A stretch of 64,000 bases of DNA from Nocardiopsis sp. FR4 (GTDB lineage: Bacteria > Actinomycetota > Actinomycetes > Streptosporangiales > Streptosporangiaceae): assembly GCF_009830945.1 (NCBI RefSeq), contig NZ_ML776455.1, forward strand, positions 84,398-148,397, read 5' to 3'. The notes below the pieces were generated by a model. It saw only the letters and a list, made by a program, of their open reading frames with translations. It was not told where the DNA came from and made no database searches. A program made the position numbers and the translations under genes. The number at the start of each line of letters is the position of its first letter. Within the stretch, counting starts at the first letter, position 1. Shown piece after piece: positions 1 to 8,939 of this stretch.

Positions 1-309
1 ATCCCTTACAAGCTCGCATGGAAGGTCCGGGTTCCCCTGCCCGGAGCCGTCCATTTCGTCGAGGGCCACGCGAACCGTCCGAACGTGTTCGCCTACGGAA
101 TCGTCCCCGGCAACGGTTACGTCCTGGTCGACGACGAGGTGACGACCGGCGTCACCCTGGCGAACCTCGCCCAGGCTCTGTTCCGCCACGGGGCGCGTCC
201 GCTGGCCGTGGCGTGCCTGGCAGAGGACACCCGTTACAGGGCGAGGGAGGTCATCGAGGAACTCGGTCTTCCCCTCGTCTCGCTCACCCGGATCGGAGAG
301 GGAGGATGA
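1..309 (+). CDS. Phosphoribosyltransferase, C-terminal part (5' end outside window)
   Basis: The reading frame is open from base 1, so the N-terminus lies to the left; 102 residues are visible. Residues 41-52 read VLVDDEVTTGVT, the PRPP-binding loop of type I phosphoribosyltransferases (hydrophobic stretch, two acidic residues, then TTG), close to the orotate phosphoribosyltransferase pattern. The expected reaction is transfer of ribose 5-phosphate from PRPP to an acceptor; the acceptor cannot be read from this fragment. The stop overlaps the next ATG (ATGA at 306-309), so it is translationally coupled to the glycosyltransferase. It could be a pyrE homologue, but its operon partners argue for a specialised role. 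Confidence 0.85.
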   Translation: MPYKLAWKVRVPLPGAVHFVEGHANRPNVFAYGIVPGNGYVLVDDEVTTGVTLANLAQALFRHGARPLAVACLAEDTRYRAREVIEELGLPLVSLTRIGEGG

Positions 310-1415
310 GTCCGACCAGGGCCGCAGTGGCATGTCACTGGGGGAACACCGTCTACACCTCCGCGCAGGTACTGGCGATCCCGCTCGGCTACGACCGCGA
401 GGCGACTCCGGTCGGACAGACGCTTCCAGGATCTCCCGATCACGGGTTGCGGCGTTCTCTGGAACGGTGCACGCAGGTCGTGGTGGCCTTCGACGGCAAA
501 CTGGGGGACTCCCTACTCTCCTTCGGAGTGGTCGCCGCGGTCACGGATGCACTCTCGCTCTTGGGTAGAAACGTTCCCCTCATTACTCTCGGCCGCTACG
601 GGCATCTCCACCCGGAGAGACACACGGACGGCTCACACCGTGGCACGCCCCGGATCATCATCGGTGATGAACCGGGGGCGGCACTGGCTCACCCGACCGG
701 TGACGACCACGTTCTGCTCTGCCGTCCGGAACGGGCCCACTGCCGTGATGACGGTCAAAGAGCCCACACCTTCCTCCCCGCCCGCTACTACCTGGGAGTG
801 GAAGAACGCTTCGGTCAGCGCCTGATCGGCGGTCCGCCGTTCCTCCCCTCTCTGGCACCGGACACGTGCGGTACCGGTGGACATGAGCTCACGATCGCGG
901 TCGTCACCGCAACCAGTTGGCCCGACCGCAAGGACTACGGCGCGCAGGGGTTCACCACGGCGGCCCGCATCATCGGTGAGCGCGTCGGCCGCAAGGTGAG
1001 GCTCCTTCTCGTGTCCGGCCATGACAGGGCAGAGGTCCTCCCCGCAGACGCGGGCGGGACACGTGTGGAACCGGTCGTGGGAGCTGGTCTGAAGACACTG
1101 ATCTCCCGGTTCGCCCAGTGCGACATGGTCCTCGGCAACGACACCGGGCTCACCCACCTGGCCGCGCTCGCCTCAAGACGCGCCGAGGTCATAGGGCTGT
1201 ACGGTCGGCACTCCCACAGCAAGTGGCGGACAGGGCTTGCTCACCACCACGCACTGGCCACACCCTTCTCCGAGCGCATGCACCGCTGGGACATGTGCCC
1301 GGTACGTGACGGCCTGGACGAAGCCGCAGGGGAGCGGCACTCCCCGCTGTCCACGATCTCCCCGCACGTACTCGCGGACGCCGCTGTCCTCGCCCTGGAA
1401 CGCGGACACCCATGA
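306..1415 (+). CDS. Family 9 glycosyltransferase (heptosyltransferase-like)
   Basis: 369 residues. I chose the ATG at 306 because it overlaps the preceding stop; the frame is open further upstream, but that part lies over the phosphoribosyltransferase. The C-terminal motif VLGNDTGLTHLAA (about residues 274-287) is the nucleotide-sugar-binding signature of ADP-heptose:LPS heptosyltransferases (GT9). The N-terminal half has the expected Rossmann-like layout (VVVAFDGKLGDSLLSFG). Gram-positive actinomycetes have no LPS, so the acceptor is probably a small molecule or another glycan. It is coupled by 4-bp overlaps to the genes on both sides. The fold call is secure; donor and acceptor are unknown. 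Confidence 0.8.
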   Translation: MSPTRAAVACHWGNTVYTSAQVLAIPLGYDREATPVGQTLPGSPDHGLRRSLERCTQVVVAFDGKLGDSLLSFGVVAAVTDALSLLGRNVPLITLGRYGHLHPERHTDGSHRGTPRIIIGDEPGAALAHPTGDDHVLLCRPERAHCRDDGQRAHTFLPARYYLGVEERFGQRLIGGPPFLPSLAPDTCGTGGHELTIAVVTATSWPDRKDYGAQGFTTAARIIGERVGRKVRLLLVSGHDRAEVLPADAGGTRVEPVVGAGLKTLISRFAQCDMVLGNDTGLTHLAALASRRAEVIGLYGRHSHSKWRTGLAHHHALATPFSERMHRWDMCPVRDGLDEAAGERHSPLSTISPHVLADAAVLALERGHP

Positions 1416-2530
1416 CGAAGCCCAGAGTGCTCCTGCGCATCGGCCGCCCCTCGCGGTACACCCGCAACCGTCTCTATCCGGTCGACACTCCCCGTCGTCA
1501 GCTCATCGCCAAGTCCATGCCCGACCACGGTGAGGCCCGCGCCGAGGTACGCGGGCACCTACTCCTGCGCCGTTGGTACCCGGTGCCCGCTCTGCACCAC
1601 CGGATTCGGCTTCCCAGCCGCACCGTCCTGGTGTACCAGCGGCTGGAGGCGGGTACCGACCGCGGACTCCTTCTGGATCTGCTCAACACACCGGACGACG
1701 GCGACCACTCGGCCCTGGACACCTACCTGCGCCAGCTGACGAGCACCTACCTGCGGGTCTTCTCCGAAACAGCGCAGATGAGCCCTCCCGAGGCAGTGAT
1801 CGGCAAGCTCTACCGGGACCGGGCCAAGCCCGGTGGACGGCTCGACCACTACTACGCTGACCAGGAGTCCGTACTGACCGATGCCGAAGACGGACCGAGG
1901 CTCAGCGACCTCGCAAGAACCGGCGTGTACGTCAACGGGCGCCACTACAAACTCGACTGGGCCGCGACGATCGCCTGGCTTCGCGACGCGTTCGACGTTC
2001 CCGGCTGGAGCGTGATCAGCCAGGGCGACCCCACCGACGTCAACCTCGCCGTTCCCTTGGCCTGGATGGACTACGACACCGCCGGACGCAACGCCCTTGC
2101 GGGCGAGATCGCCAACTTCAGCTTCTACACGGCCGTGCTCGGAGGTTGGTTGGTCCCCGCGCTGAACCCGGAGGCGTTCACCCGGCATCCCGCCACGTTC
2201 GCCCGGCTCCCCGCGAACACGCCACACGTCAGCTCGCATACGCACGCGGACACGCTCCACATCCGGTTCACGGACCGGTTGACTCGTGCACGGAGGCTCG
2301 CGCTGTCCCGTTACTGGGAGCTGCTCGTCCGCCCGATCGCCGCACGCTACCTCCCCGGAGAGTCCCTCGGTGAAGCGCTCCGCCCCTACCTGGCGATGCG
2401 CATCATCGGTGTGTTCAACCTCGCCCACATGTCCTTGGAACAGCGGCTGTACCTGATCGCCAAGCTCGCTCTGTGCATGGACTCCAACTTCTCTCCCACC
2501 CGCTTCTTCGGCCTGACGGAGTACGCGTGA
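1412..2530 (+). CDS. APH/choline-kinase-fold phosphotransferase
   Basis: 372 residues, starting with the ATG that overlaps the previous stop. Around residue 203 the motif QGDPTDVNL matches the aminoglycoside-phosphotransferase catalytic loop (normally HGDLHPGN), and WMDYDTAG around 217 matches the second metal-binding aspartate. This points to ATP-dependent phosphorylation of a hydroxyl on a small molecule, probably a sugar or nucleoside made by the neighbouring enzymes. The first motif residue is Q rather than H, as in some divergent family members. A resistance function is possible, but its place in the middle of a biosynthetic-looking operon makes a biosynthetic kinase more likely. Confidence 0.65.
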   Translation: MTKPRVLLRIGRPSRYTRNRLYPVDTPRRQLIAKSMPDHGEARAEVRGHLLLRRWYPVPALHHRIRLPSRTVLVYQRLEAGTDRGLLLDLLNTPDDGDHSALDTYLRQLTSTYLRVFSETAQMSPPEAVIGKLYRDRAKPGGRLDHYYADQESVLTDAEDGPRLSDLARTGVYVNGRHYKLDWAATIAWLRDAFDVPGWSVISQGDPTDVNLAVPLAWMDYDTAGRNALAGEIANFSFYTAVLGGWLVPALNPEAFTRHPATFARLPANTPHVSSHTHADTLHIRFTDRLTRARRLALSRYWELLVRPIAARYLPGESLGEALRPYLAMRIIGVFNLAHMSLEQRLYLIAKLALCMDSNFSPTRFFGLTEYA

Positions 2531-3288
2531 CCTACTCGTTGAACGGGCGCCTGGCCCTGGTGACCGGAGCCACCGGCGGAATCGGATCGGCAGTCGCCCG
2601 TGCTCTTGCCGGGGCCGGTGCCCATGTCGCACTGGCCCACTGCGGCGGTGACGAACACGCCCGTGGCCTCACCCGGGAAATCATGGACGACGGAGGCGTC
2701 GCCGGGGTCTTCGAAGCGGACCTGCGTTCACCCACCGCACCAGCGGAGTTGTACGCACGCGTGCATGAACGGATGGGAGCTCCGAACATCCTTGTCAGCG
2801 CAGCCGGAGACTACCCCCGGACGCCGCACGCGGACCTCACCCGGGCCCGGTGGGCAGAGTGCCTTGCTCTCAACCTGACCGCCCACCACCTGCTCATTCA
2901 GGCCATCGCTCCGGCGATGGTCTCCCAACACCACGGCCGCATCATCATCATCGGTAGCGTGCTCGCCTCCACCGGTAGACACGACCTGGCCGACTACATC
3001 GCGGCGAAGGCCGGTCTCGAAGGGCTCACCCGGGCGCTCGCCCGTGAACTCGGCGGGGACGGAATCACCGTCAACTGTGTCGCACCGGGGTCCATCCGCG
3101 TGCCCGCCGAGGACCAGGTCGTCCCTGATCCCGTAGCCATGGAGGAACGTCAACTCACCCGTCAGTGCGTGCGACGCCGGGGCCGTCCCGAGGACGTCGC
3201 TTCCGCTGTGGCATTCCTGGCCAGCTATGAAGCCGGGTTCATCACCGGACAGACCCTGCGGGTGGACGGGGGATGGGTTCTTGGCTGA
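2527..3288 (+). CDS. Short-chain dehydrogenase/reductase (FabG-like)
   Basis: 253 residues from the GTG at 2527, which overlaps the kinase stop as GTGA; an upstream ATG at 2473 would overlap the kinase by 58 bp and is less likely. The N-terminal TGATGGIG (residues 13-20) is the classical SDR cofactor-binding motif. The catalytic serine lies in GSVLAS and the Tyr-Lys pair in YIAAK, and VNCVAPGSI and the C-terminal DGG are also family hallmarks. It should be an NAD(P)-dependent oxidoreductase acting on an alcohol or ketone. Its position suggests oxidation or reduction of the sugar-derived intermediate made by this operon. Confidence 0.9.
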   Translation: MTYSLNGRLALVTGATGGIGSAVARALAGAGAHVALAHCGGDEHARGLTREIMDDGGVAGVFEADLRSPTAPAELYARVHERMGAPNILVSAAGDYPRTPHADLTRARWAECLALNLTAHHLLIQAIAPAMVSQHHGRIIIIGSVLASTGRHDLADYIAAKAGLEGLTRALARELGGDGITVNCVAPGSIRVPAEDQVVPDPVAMEERQLTRQCVRRRGRPEDVASAVAFLASYEAGFITGQTLRVDGGWVLG

Positions 3289-3841
3289 GGTGTACCTGAT
3301 GCGTCATGCCCACTACGTCGGCCACGGATCCGGCTACCACGCGCCCGACGACGCGATGCTCTCATCCGAAGGCCGACAGGACACGATCGCGATGGCTCGG
3401 TTCCTGCCATCCGCTGCCGGCATCGTCTCCAGCCCACTGCCGCGTGCGCTTCAGACCGCTGAGATCCTGGCAGAGCACTCGGGGGTCCCTCGGTTGGGCG
3501 CCATCTCGGACCTTCGGGAATGGCGCAGTCCGAGCGCCGTTCGAGGTGTACCTCCAGCGGACTTCCCCGAGGACTACGCCGAATGGCGTTCGAGGCGCAC
3601 GCATGAGCCCGCCAGCCGGTACGGAGACGGCGAATCTCTCCAGGAGTTGAGTGAGCGAGCCACACGAGTCCGTGCGGGGTTGACCGCTCTGGCGGAGCGG
3701 CAAGGACCTCTACTCGTGGTCTCCCACAAGATGCTTCTCCGCGCGCTGACCCTTTCGGGCGGCCCCTCGCCCGTGTTCGACCCGGCTGGACGAGACAACT
3801 GGCCTTTTCTCGAGTTCCGTGCCTTGGACAGGGAAAGCTAG
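3281..3841 (+). CDS. Histidine phosphatase (phosphoglycerate mutase superfamily)
   Basis: About 186 residues. The N-terminal YLMRHAHY carries the Arg-His phosphohistidine motif (RHA in place of RHG), and VVSHKMLLRAL near residue 147 supplies the second catalytic histidine. The likely job is hydrolysis of a phosphate ester. The start is uncertain: TTG 3281 has a GGGGGATGG purine run 8 bases upstream, whereas GTG 3290 and ATG 3299 are also in frame. It overlaps the SDR stop and is the last gene of the operon. A phosphatase paired with a phosphoribosyltransferase would fit ribosyl transfer followed by dephosphorylation. Confidence 0.85.
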   Translation: MAEVYLMRHAHYVGHGSGYHAPDDAMLSSEGRQDTIAMARFLPSAAGIVSSPLPRALQTAEILAEHSGVPRLGAISDLREWRSPSAVRGVPPADFPEDYAEWRSRRTHEPASRYGDGESLQELSERATRVRAGLTALAERQGPLLVVSHKMLLRALTLSGGPSPVFDPAGRDNWPFLEFRALDRES

Positions 3842-4463
3842 ACGACGTACTGCTGGGGAGAGTCTGAGGAAGCGGTCGCCTCCGACCTGCTCTTCGGTGC
3901 CGAAGGGGCCCCAGCGGCGGTGCTTCTGTACTTTGTGCTGTGAGCGCACCACAGTTTGGGCTCAGACGGCGCCAAGCCTCACCCAACCCCATTTGGATGG
4001 AGAGCCGAAGAGATAGCCCTGGCGCCCACACGGCTTTTCCACCATGATGGACAGTCGTGAGTAGCCGTGGCAGTATCGCGAGCTGGCCTCAAAGCAACAG
4101 GGGCGCTCCCGGATCTCGTCTCACCAGTTCTCCGAGGCGAGGATTCGGCCGCCAATGATGTCCCGTTCCAGGCGCGCGTACCCATTCGCTGCATGACCAG
4201 TTCGCATGCCGGAGTCATGCGCTGGTGTGCGGCGGGTGAAAAAACAACTGCGTCTCCCCAAGGCCACATCCGGACATCGATGGTTCTCCTGGCTCCACTG
4301 GTCCTAGTCTGTCATAGGGACATTTTCCTCACTGAAGCCTGGACCATGTTCCGGGGCGGCCAGCAGATTGCTTCGTGGCGCCTTCACGACATGCTGGTCC
4401 TCTGGCTCGAGCATGGAGAAAGACCTTCCTCTTGCGCCGTAACGTATTGATGAGTGGAGTGCT
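3842..4463 (+). other. 622-bp gap without a supported gene
   Basis: I see no convincing coding region here. A 127-codon frame at 4067-4450 has no family pattern or good ribosome-binding site. A short hairpin, CTTCGG-TG-CCGAAG near 3892-3905, lies after the operon end and could be part of a weak terminator. Confidence 0.4.
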
Positions 4464-5252
4464 GTGACGCTCAAGCCCTGGCCTGAAGCGATCGAGGCGG
4501 CTGCGCGTGCTCTTCGCGCTGGCCGTATTGCTCGGGATTCCATGCACCCCCGCGAAGCCGCTGAAGCTGCCTACACGCCTGGAGGCCCCAGCGTTGACGA
4601 GCTCGAAGCGCTGATCCGGCGGCATCGCGCCGAAGCACGTGCAGCCCTGGGTGGCGTAGAAGCTGAGTCGAGCGAGGTCGACCGGCGGCCGAAGCGCCAG
4701 GATGCTCGAAAATTTGACGCCCACGAAAAAGGATCCTTTAACCCGAAAAGGGGAACGGTGAAACAGCCGCGCAGCTCTGGAGAGATGAAGGAAGAATTTC
4801 CGTACACCCTGAGCACGATGTGCTACATCGAGGTACGCAACGACGGTGAGGTTCTGTGGGGAGGCGGACACGAAGCATATGAGCGCGTGAGAAGGGGCGA
4901 GTGCCGTCTCTACGCGGTCTGGCCAGGGCAGTGGTCAAGCCACCTCTTCGCCATTGACGACCTGGACCAGTACGCCGCTGCCTTCGGCCTCGTCCATGAC
5001 GAGAAGCGAACGGGCCTAGCTGACCACCAGCATGAGGTGAGCTGGTCGGTGTCCCCCTACGAGAAGCGCCCCAACGGATCCTATGTCTCTATCGAGGTGC
5101 AGCTTGGCTGTGGGTGCTCGATCCGAGATCTCAAGGCCTTCGCCAAGCAGATGCGTGAGCAACGCGGCTGGGATGTCGCGACGACCACGGGTTGGGGGAG
5201 TGCGGGAGACACGTACTCCATCCGTGTACGCCGCACGAGTCTTCGGCAGTAA
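4464..5252 (+). CDS. Hypothetical protein
   Basis: 262 residues from GTG 4464. I do not recognise a family. The first 80 residues are Ala-rich and helical (PWPEAIEAAARALRAGR, then an ELEALIRRHRAEARAAL stretch). A basic, lower-GC linker follows at about 75-110. The C-terminal half (about 115-262) is a mixed alpha/beta domain beginning YIEVRNDGEVLWGG and including one Cys-Gly-Cys (LGCGCSIRDL). The linker's lower GC could mean the two halves were joined recently or that the true start is downstream. It is a stand-alone gene with no operon partners. Codon bias and length make it a plausible real gene. Confidence 0.6.
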   Translation: MTLKPWPEAIEAAARALRAGRIARDSMHPREAAEAAYTPGGPSVDELEALIRRHRAEARAALGGVEAESSEVDRRPKRQDARKFDAHEKGSFNPKRGTVKQPRSSGEMKEEFPYTLSTMCYIEVRNDGEVLWGGGHEAYERVRRGECRLYAVWPGQWSSHLFAIDDLDQYAAAFGLVHDEKRTGLADHQHEVSWSVSPYEKRPNGSYVSIEVQLGCGCSIRDLKAFAKQMREQRGWDVATTTGWGSAGDTYSIRVRRTSLRQ

Positions 5253-5460
5253 CGGAAATGGAGTACGGCACTTGAGGTGATCCGGTCCGCATCTTTATGC
5301 TCTTCGTGCGTAGCTCGTTGGCGGTCCGCGGGCCGTCGACGAGCTGTGAAGCCAGAGTGCGTCGCTGACTATCCGTACTGGAACACCTGGGTTCGGACCC
5401 CACTTCGCTGAAGCTCAACGAAGGTCGGGAAGCCAGGTTTCCTCGGTAGTGGGGTAGTCG

Positions 5461-5529
5461 TGTCCCACAGCCTCTTGGGACAACCCCGCTACCGCTGTCG
5501 GGAGCCCTGGTCATGGCACCAGGGTTCCC
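5461..5529 (-). terminator. Two consecutive hairpins downstream of the DUF397 gene
   Basis: TGTCCCA at 5461-5467 pairs with TGGGACA at 5476-5482. GGGAGCCCTGGT at 5500-5511 pairs with ACCAGGGTTCCC at 5518-5529, with one wobble position and a 6-base loop. They lie just beyond the stop of the minus-strand DUF397 gene and probably end that transcript. No long U-tract follows, which is usual in actinomycetes. Confidence 0.55.
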
Positions 5530-5543
5530 GTGAACTGAGCTGG

Positions 5544-5726
5544 TTACGGACGTTCTGCCCTGAACTGGTGGAGGAAGCGCTGCCACTCCTCCGCCGGAAA
5601 GCTGAGGAAGCCGAGGACACGGTTCTGGGTGTCACGGACGTCGGCCCCACGGGCGTGCTCACGCGCTTCGACACAGTTGGTGGCCCCGTTGCTGTACGTA
5701 CTCTTGTGCCACTCCGGCCTGTTCAT
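5544..5726 (-). CDS. DUF397 domain protein
   Basis: 60 residues, complete. It shows the DUF397 pattern: EWHKSTYSNGATNCVEA at the N-terminus, then VRDTQN and a terminal EEWQRFLHQF. DUF397 proteins are small actinobacterial proteins nearly always encoded beside an XRE/DUF5753 regulator and thought to be its partner or antagonist in differentiation control, as in the BldB/WhiJ families. The start overlaps the regulator stop by 4 bp, so the pair is co-translated. Confidence 0.92.
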   Translation of the reverse strand: MNRPEWHKSTYSNGATNCVEAREHARGADVRDTQNRVLGFLSFPAEEWQRFLHQFRAERP

Positions 5727-6547
5727 CGCTCCAACCTCGCTATTTCGTCCTGGAACCTGGTCAAGGTCTCGATGGGGTTCATCGCTATCCCCTGCAGCGC
5801 GGAGAACTGCATACGGTAGTTGGCCACCTCCATCGTGTTCGTGATGACCTGGCCTTCACGGATGGACTCAGCGACCAGCACTTCCGGGACGTGATCCGTC
5901 GTGATCAGCTTATATGCGCCGGAAACGCCAGGATGGGTGGGAGCGTCAGGAGGCACCATCTGGAGGGTGATCCGACCGCGCACGGCCAGATCCGTCACGT
6001 GCGCGAGCTGACGGCGCATGACCTCTGCCGATCCATAGCGTCGGAGTAGGACCGACCCGTCCATGACCAGCCAGAGTCTCGGATTCTCCCTCTCGGCGAT
6101 TCGCTGTGAACGCTTCCACCGCTCCTCCGCCATGCGCTCCACCTCGCTTGTGGGAAGCCAGGGAGCTCCGTGGCGGATGATCGCCCGAGCGTACTCCTGC
6201 GTCTGGAGATAGGCCGGGAAGACAAGGACCTCATACTCGTAGACGGCGCTGGCCCCGTCGATGAGTTCGGCGATCTCGTACTTCCAGACCTCCCCTCCCG
6301 AGCCGGTCAACTCCTTCCACAGGTGCGTCAGTCTCCCGTTGCCGAGGGCCTCGTCCAGGGCGGCACGCAACTGGCCGACGGGAGGCGTTACTCCCCGCTC
6401 GACCTCAGAGATCGTCGTCTTCGAACTGTTCGCCCTGCGTGCGAGTGCTGTCTGCGTCAGTCCGGCCTCCTCCCGTAGGCGCCGAACCTCACGCCCGTAG
6501 GAAGCAAGGACTCTCTTGTCCGGTTTTTCGTTCTTCTCGGGAGGCAC
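5723..6547 (-). CDS. XRE-family regulator with DUF5753 domain
   Basis: 274 residues from GTG 6547. A helix-turn-helix occupies about residues 15-70 (REEAGLTQTALARRANSSKT). The rest is a DUF5753 domain with the typical VFPAYLQTQEYARAI segment. Such WhiJ-like proteins repress developmental or stress genes and are modulated by their DUF397 partner. It is divergent from the ATP-binding protein gene at 6773, and the 225-bp gap holds both promoters. AAGAGG abuts the start codon closely, so the exact start is less sure than the gene. Confidence 0.92.
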   Translation of the reverse strand: MPPEKNEKPDKRVLASYGREVRRLREEAGLTQTALARRANSSKTTISEVERGVTPPVGQLRAALDEALGNGRLTHLWKELTGSGGEVWKYEIAELIDGASAVYEYEVLVFPAYLQTQEYARAIIRHGAPWLPTSEVERMAEERWKRSQRIAERENPRLWLVMDGSVLLRRYGSAEVMRRQLAHVTDLAVRGRITLQMVPPDAPTHPGVSGAYKLITTDHVPEVLVAESIREGQVITNTMEVANYRMQFSALQGIAMNPIETLTRFQDEIARLER

Positions 6548-6772
6548 CCTCTTATCATGCCTGGCTATGACGTGTCACGTCGATCCTTTCCTGAAAATGA
6601 CGGGAGGGGAAACCCTGTGACGGCTCTGTGACGATCACCTTCACCTGCGCAATGACGAAGCCGAAGATGGAACCGCGGCTCGTTGGGATGAGGAACCGAA
6701 CCATCCCCAAGGCCGAGAAGTGCCTATCAATGGCCAGTCTCCACATGAAAAACAGACAGAAAGGTTGATGGC

Positions 6773-7318
6773 GTGGCGAAAGTGATCAGAGTAGACACGG
6801 CCAGGTTCCGTAGCTGCGGAGACCAATCCGCCGATCGGCTTCCCCGCCGCCTCGGTGACTCTCGTTCGAACTCGCCCCTGGTGATGGACGAGGATCGTCC
6901 GCACCTGGGTGCCGCGATCGTTCTCCCCGGTGAACCTGATCAGGCGGCCGTCATGCGGCGTCGAATCCGCTCACGCACCAACGGCAACGGCCCTGGGACC
7001 GACACTCTCGTGCTGCTGGCCAGCGAGCTGTTCACCAACGCCCTACGACATAGCCGCAGCGGCGGTCCCGGAGGGGAGGTCGCTGTGGCCGTGTTCAAGC
7101 TCCCCGGCCGCTACCAGGTCAGAGTCACCGACCAGGGGCCCGGTGAGGACCACAGGAGTACCTTCCCCCATCCCCGTCCCTTGGGCTTGTTGGACGAAGG
7201 AGGCTTCGGTCTGCACCTGGTCGACAGCGAAGCCAGCCGTTGGGGCACGATTCGCGAAGGCGGCCGGACCACTGTGTGGTTCGAGGTTGACCGCGATTCC
7301 CACGTCTCCGCCTCGTGA
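6773..7318 (+). CDS. ATP-binding anti-sigma regulatory kinase-like protein (HATPase)
   Basis: 181 residues from GTG 6773 with AAGG about 8 bases upstream. It has the GHKL ATPase boxes of RsbW-type serine kinases: the N box ELFTNALRHS, the G1 box VTDQGPG and the G2-like GGFGLHLVDS. These proteins bind ATP and usually switch an alternative sigma factor or a partner regulator. The first 40 or so residues are unlike the domain and may be a variable extension. Next to a DUF5753/DUF397 pair it completes a set commonly repeated in actinomycete genomes. Confidence 0.88.
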   Translation: MAKVIRVDTARFRSCGDQSADRLPRRLGDSRSNSPLVMDEDRPHLGAAIVLPGEPDQAAVMRRRIRSRTNGNGPGTDTLVLLASELFTNALRHSRSGGPGGEVAVAVFKLPGRYQVRVTDQGPGEDHRSTFPHPRPLGLLDEGGFGLHLVDSEASRWGTIREGGRTTVWFEVDRDSHVSAS

Positions 7319-7325
7319 GGCCACT

Positions 7326-7529
7326 ATGGGGTGGCAACGTGCGGATGACCAATGTGCTTATGACGCCGCCCGAGGGCTTCAGCGCCACCTCGGTTCCAGG
7401 TGGCTCGTGTTCTGGGGGCCCGCGTCGCGAAGCTTCTGGGGGTTCCAGCGCGGTGGCCCCTACCCCCTGATGCTGAGAGCCCCAACACCACAGGGCCTTG
7501 TGGACGAGATCCGACGACACCGAGGATGA
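7326..7529 (+). CDS. Small hypothetical protein
   Basis: 67 residues. The ATG at 7326 lies 7 bases after the ATP-binding protein stop, with GAGG six bases upstream. The sequence is aromatic-rich (SRWLVFWGPASRSFWGFQ) and ends with LVDEIRRH. This layout matches small unnamed proteins that I recall near DUF397/HATPase loci in actinomycetes. Function is unknown; coupling suggests it works with the upstream anti-sigma-like protein. Confidence 0.7.
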   Translation: MGWQRADDQCAYDAARGLQRHLGSRWLVFWGPASRSFWGFQRGGPYPLMLRAPTPQGLVDEIRRHRG

Positions 7530-7856
7530 GGGGAAAGCAAGCGGATGGTTCTCCTCTGCGGGTGCTACGGCAACCCTCGCGAGGGCGCGGAACGCCGACC
7601 TACCGCTACACCCGCATCCCTGTGCCGGTGTAGCGGTCTCCGGGTTTGGCTCCGGCCTTCACACGCTGAACCTCTCCGAAGCCATCCGGTGTCTGCGCCG
7701 CCCCTCTGAAGCCGGTGCCCGTGCCAAGGCGGTGCAGCTTGTCACGGGCGATGGGCTCTGGCCCCCAAATCGTCGGTATCAACCGTGCTGTCGCCGTTCC
7801 GCGCGGTTAAGGGGGCCAAAGGGTCCAGGCCACTTCGGCAGTGCCGTGTGTGGTCA
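7530..7856 (+). other. 327-bp intergenic stretch before jetD
   Basis: It separates two convergent units (7326-7529 on plus, jetDCBA on minus). Several frames are open only because of high GC; none has a start signal or family pattern. I see no strong hairpin. Confidence 0.4.
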
Positions 7857-8939
7857 TCACCAGTTCTGTCCCAGACCCGGGTTACGCACCAGGACACTCG
7901 TTCCAAGCCGTTCCTGTGGTATCCGCTGCCGTGCTTGGAGAAGGGGCAGAACGCGGTTCTGCAGTGGCCCGGGGAGCCACCGGCATACCGCTGCGTAGTC
8001 GGACGAGGCGTGTCGGTTGCTCGCGTCCGGTTTCCTCCAGGATGCGGAACCGTCAAGCAGAAAGCGATAGTGGGCTTCTGCTGGTCGTAGCCTCGGTAGC
8101 CCGGCTGCTTCGGCCTGTGCGGCTGCACGCACGGCTATCTGCAGTCCTGCCAGATCCAGATCGCCGAAATAGTAGACATGATCTGGTGCCGGTTCGAGCA
8201 TAGGGATGCTCAGAACACTCTGTGTGAAAGACGTGCCGTGTCCCCACCCCACGTGCAGGTTCGGGCGTGCATCTGGTCCACATCGCCGGAGCGCGGTGAG
8301 GAAGGAATTGTAGGTGGCGAGATTCTCCACGACGAGCAGACGGGGGCGGCCCTCTCCCCGCACGTACTGGGAGACGAATGGTAGGGGTGGTGCGAAGCAC
8401 GCCAGAGAGTCCAGGCTCAGCGCGCCAGTGGTGAAGAGCCTGGTCTTCAGGTAGCGCTCAAGGGCTTTCTCGTCATCGAAGAGCTCCAAGGACCGCTCCT
8501 GGACGGGAGCCGGGGCCGGTGTGGGAGTGTCGCGCATCCAGGAGGCTATCCGCTCGAGGACCTCCTGTTCGTCGGCGCGGGTGGCGATCCGCCCTGCGGC
8601 TTCGAGGGCCTTGGGCCAGACACGCCGGATGGGTTCGGGCTTGGACGGCGCCGGAGGCATGACGCGCATGACCCAGTTGGGTATCGGCGGAGAGGCACGC
8701 GTGTCCCAACCCGTCCGCGAACCGTCCGCTGGAAACGTGATCTTCCTGGTGCTGCCGAGTTCATCGAGAGCGGTGCGGACCCGGGCACGGCCCTGGGGAT
8801 CACCGACCAGCCCCGGGTCGAATCCGTGTGCACATTCGAAGAGCACATCAACCTCGACCCGTTTGGTGCGGGCACCGTCGAGGACGTGGGCGAGTTCAGC
8901 GGCCAGTGGAGACAACCGCTGCTCCTCGGAGTGGCTCAT
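7857..8939 (-). CDS. jetD: Wadjet nuclease subunit JetD (Toprim, DUF2220)
   Basis: 360 residues, start ATG 8939 overlapping the jetC stop (ATGA). An N-terminal winged-helix-like arm (about 1-95) is followed by a C-terminal Toprim domain: catalytic Glu205 in LLVVEN and the acidic DxD in FGDLDLAG (D260, D262). The usual C-terminal RIPQE motif is present near residue 340, so it is not truncated. JetD resembles the topoisomerase VI/Spo11 A subunit and is the subunit that cuts DNA when the JetABC SMC complex has reeled in a small circular plasmid. It is the last gene of the jetABCD operon. Confidence 0.93.
   Translation of the reverse strand: MSHSEEQRLSPLAAELAHVLDGARTKRVEVDVLFECAHGFDPGLVGDPQGRARVRTALDELGSTRKITFPADGSRTGWDTRASPPIPNWVMRVMPPAPSKPEPIRRVWPKALEAAGRIATRADEQEVLERIASWMRDTPTPAPAPVQERSLELFDDEKALERYLKTRLFTTGALSLDSLACFAPPLPFVSQYVRGEGRPRLLVVENLATYNSFLTALRRCGPDARPNLHVGWGHGTSFTQSVLSIPMLEPAPDHVYYFGDLDLAGLQIAVRAAAQAEAAGLPRLRPAEAHYRFLLDGSASWRKPDASNRHASSDYAAVCRWLPGPLQNRVLPLLQARQRIPQERLGTSVLVRNPGLGQNW

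Noticed and set aside
4067..4450. 127-codon open frame on plus
   Set aside because: No ribosome-binding site, mixed composition and no family pattern; likely chance.
7857..8939. Possible truncation of JetD
   Set aside because: The C-terminal RIPQE motif and Toprim residues are all present, and the length fits the family.
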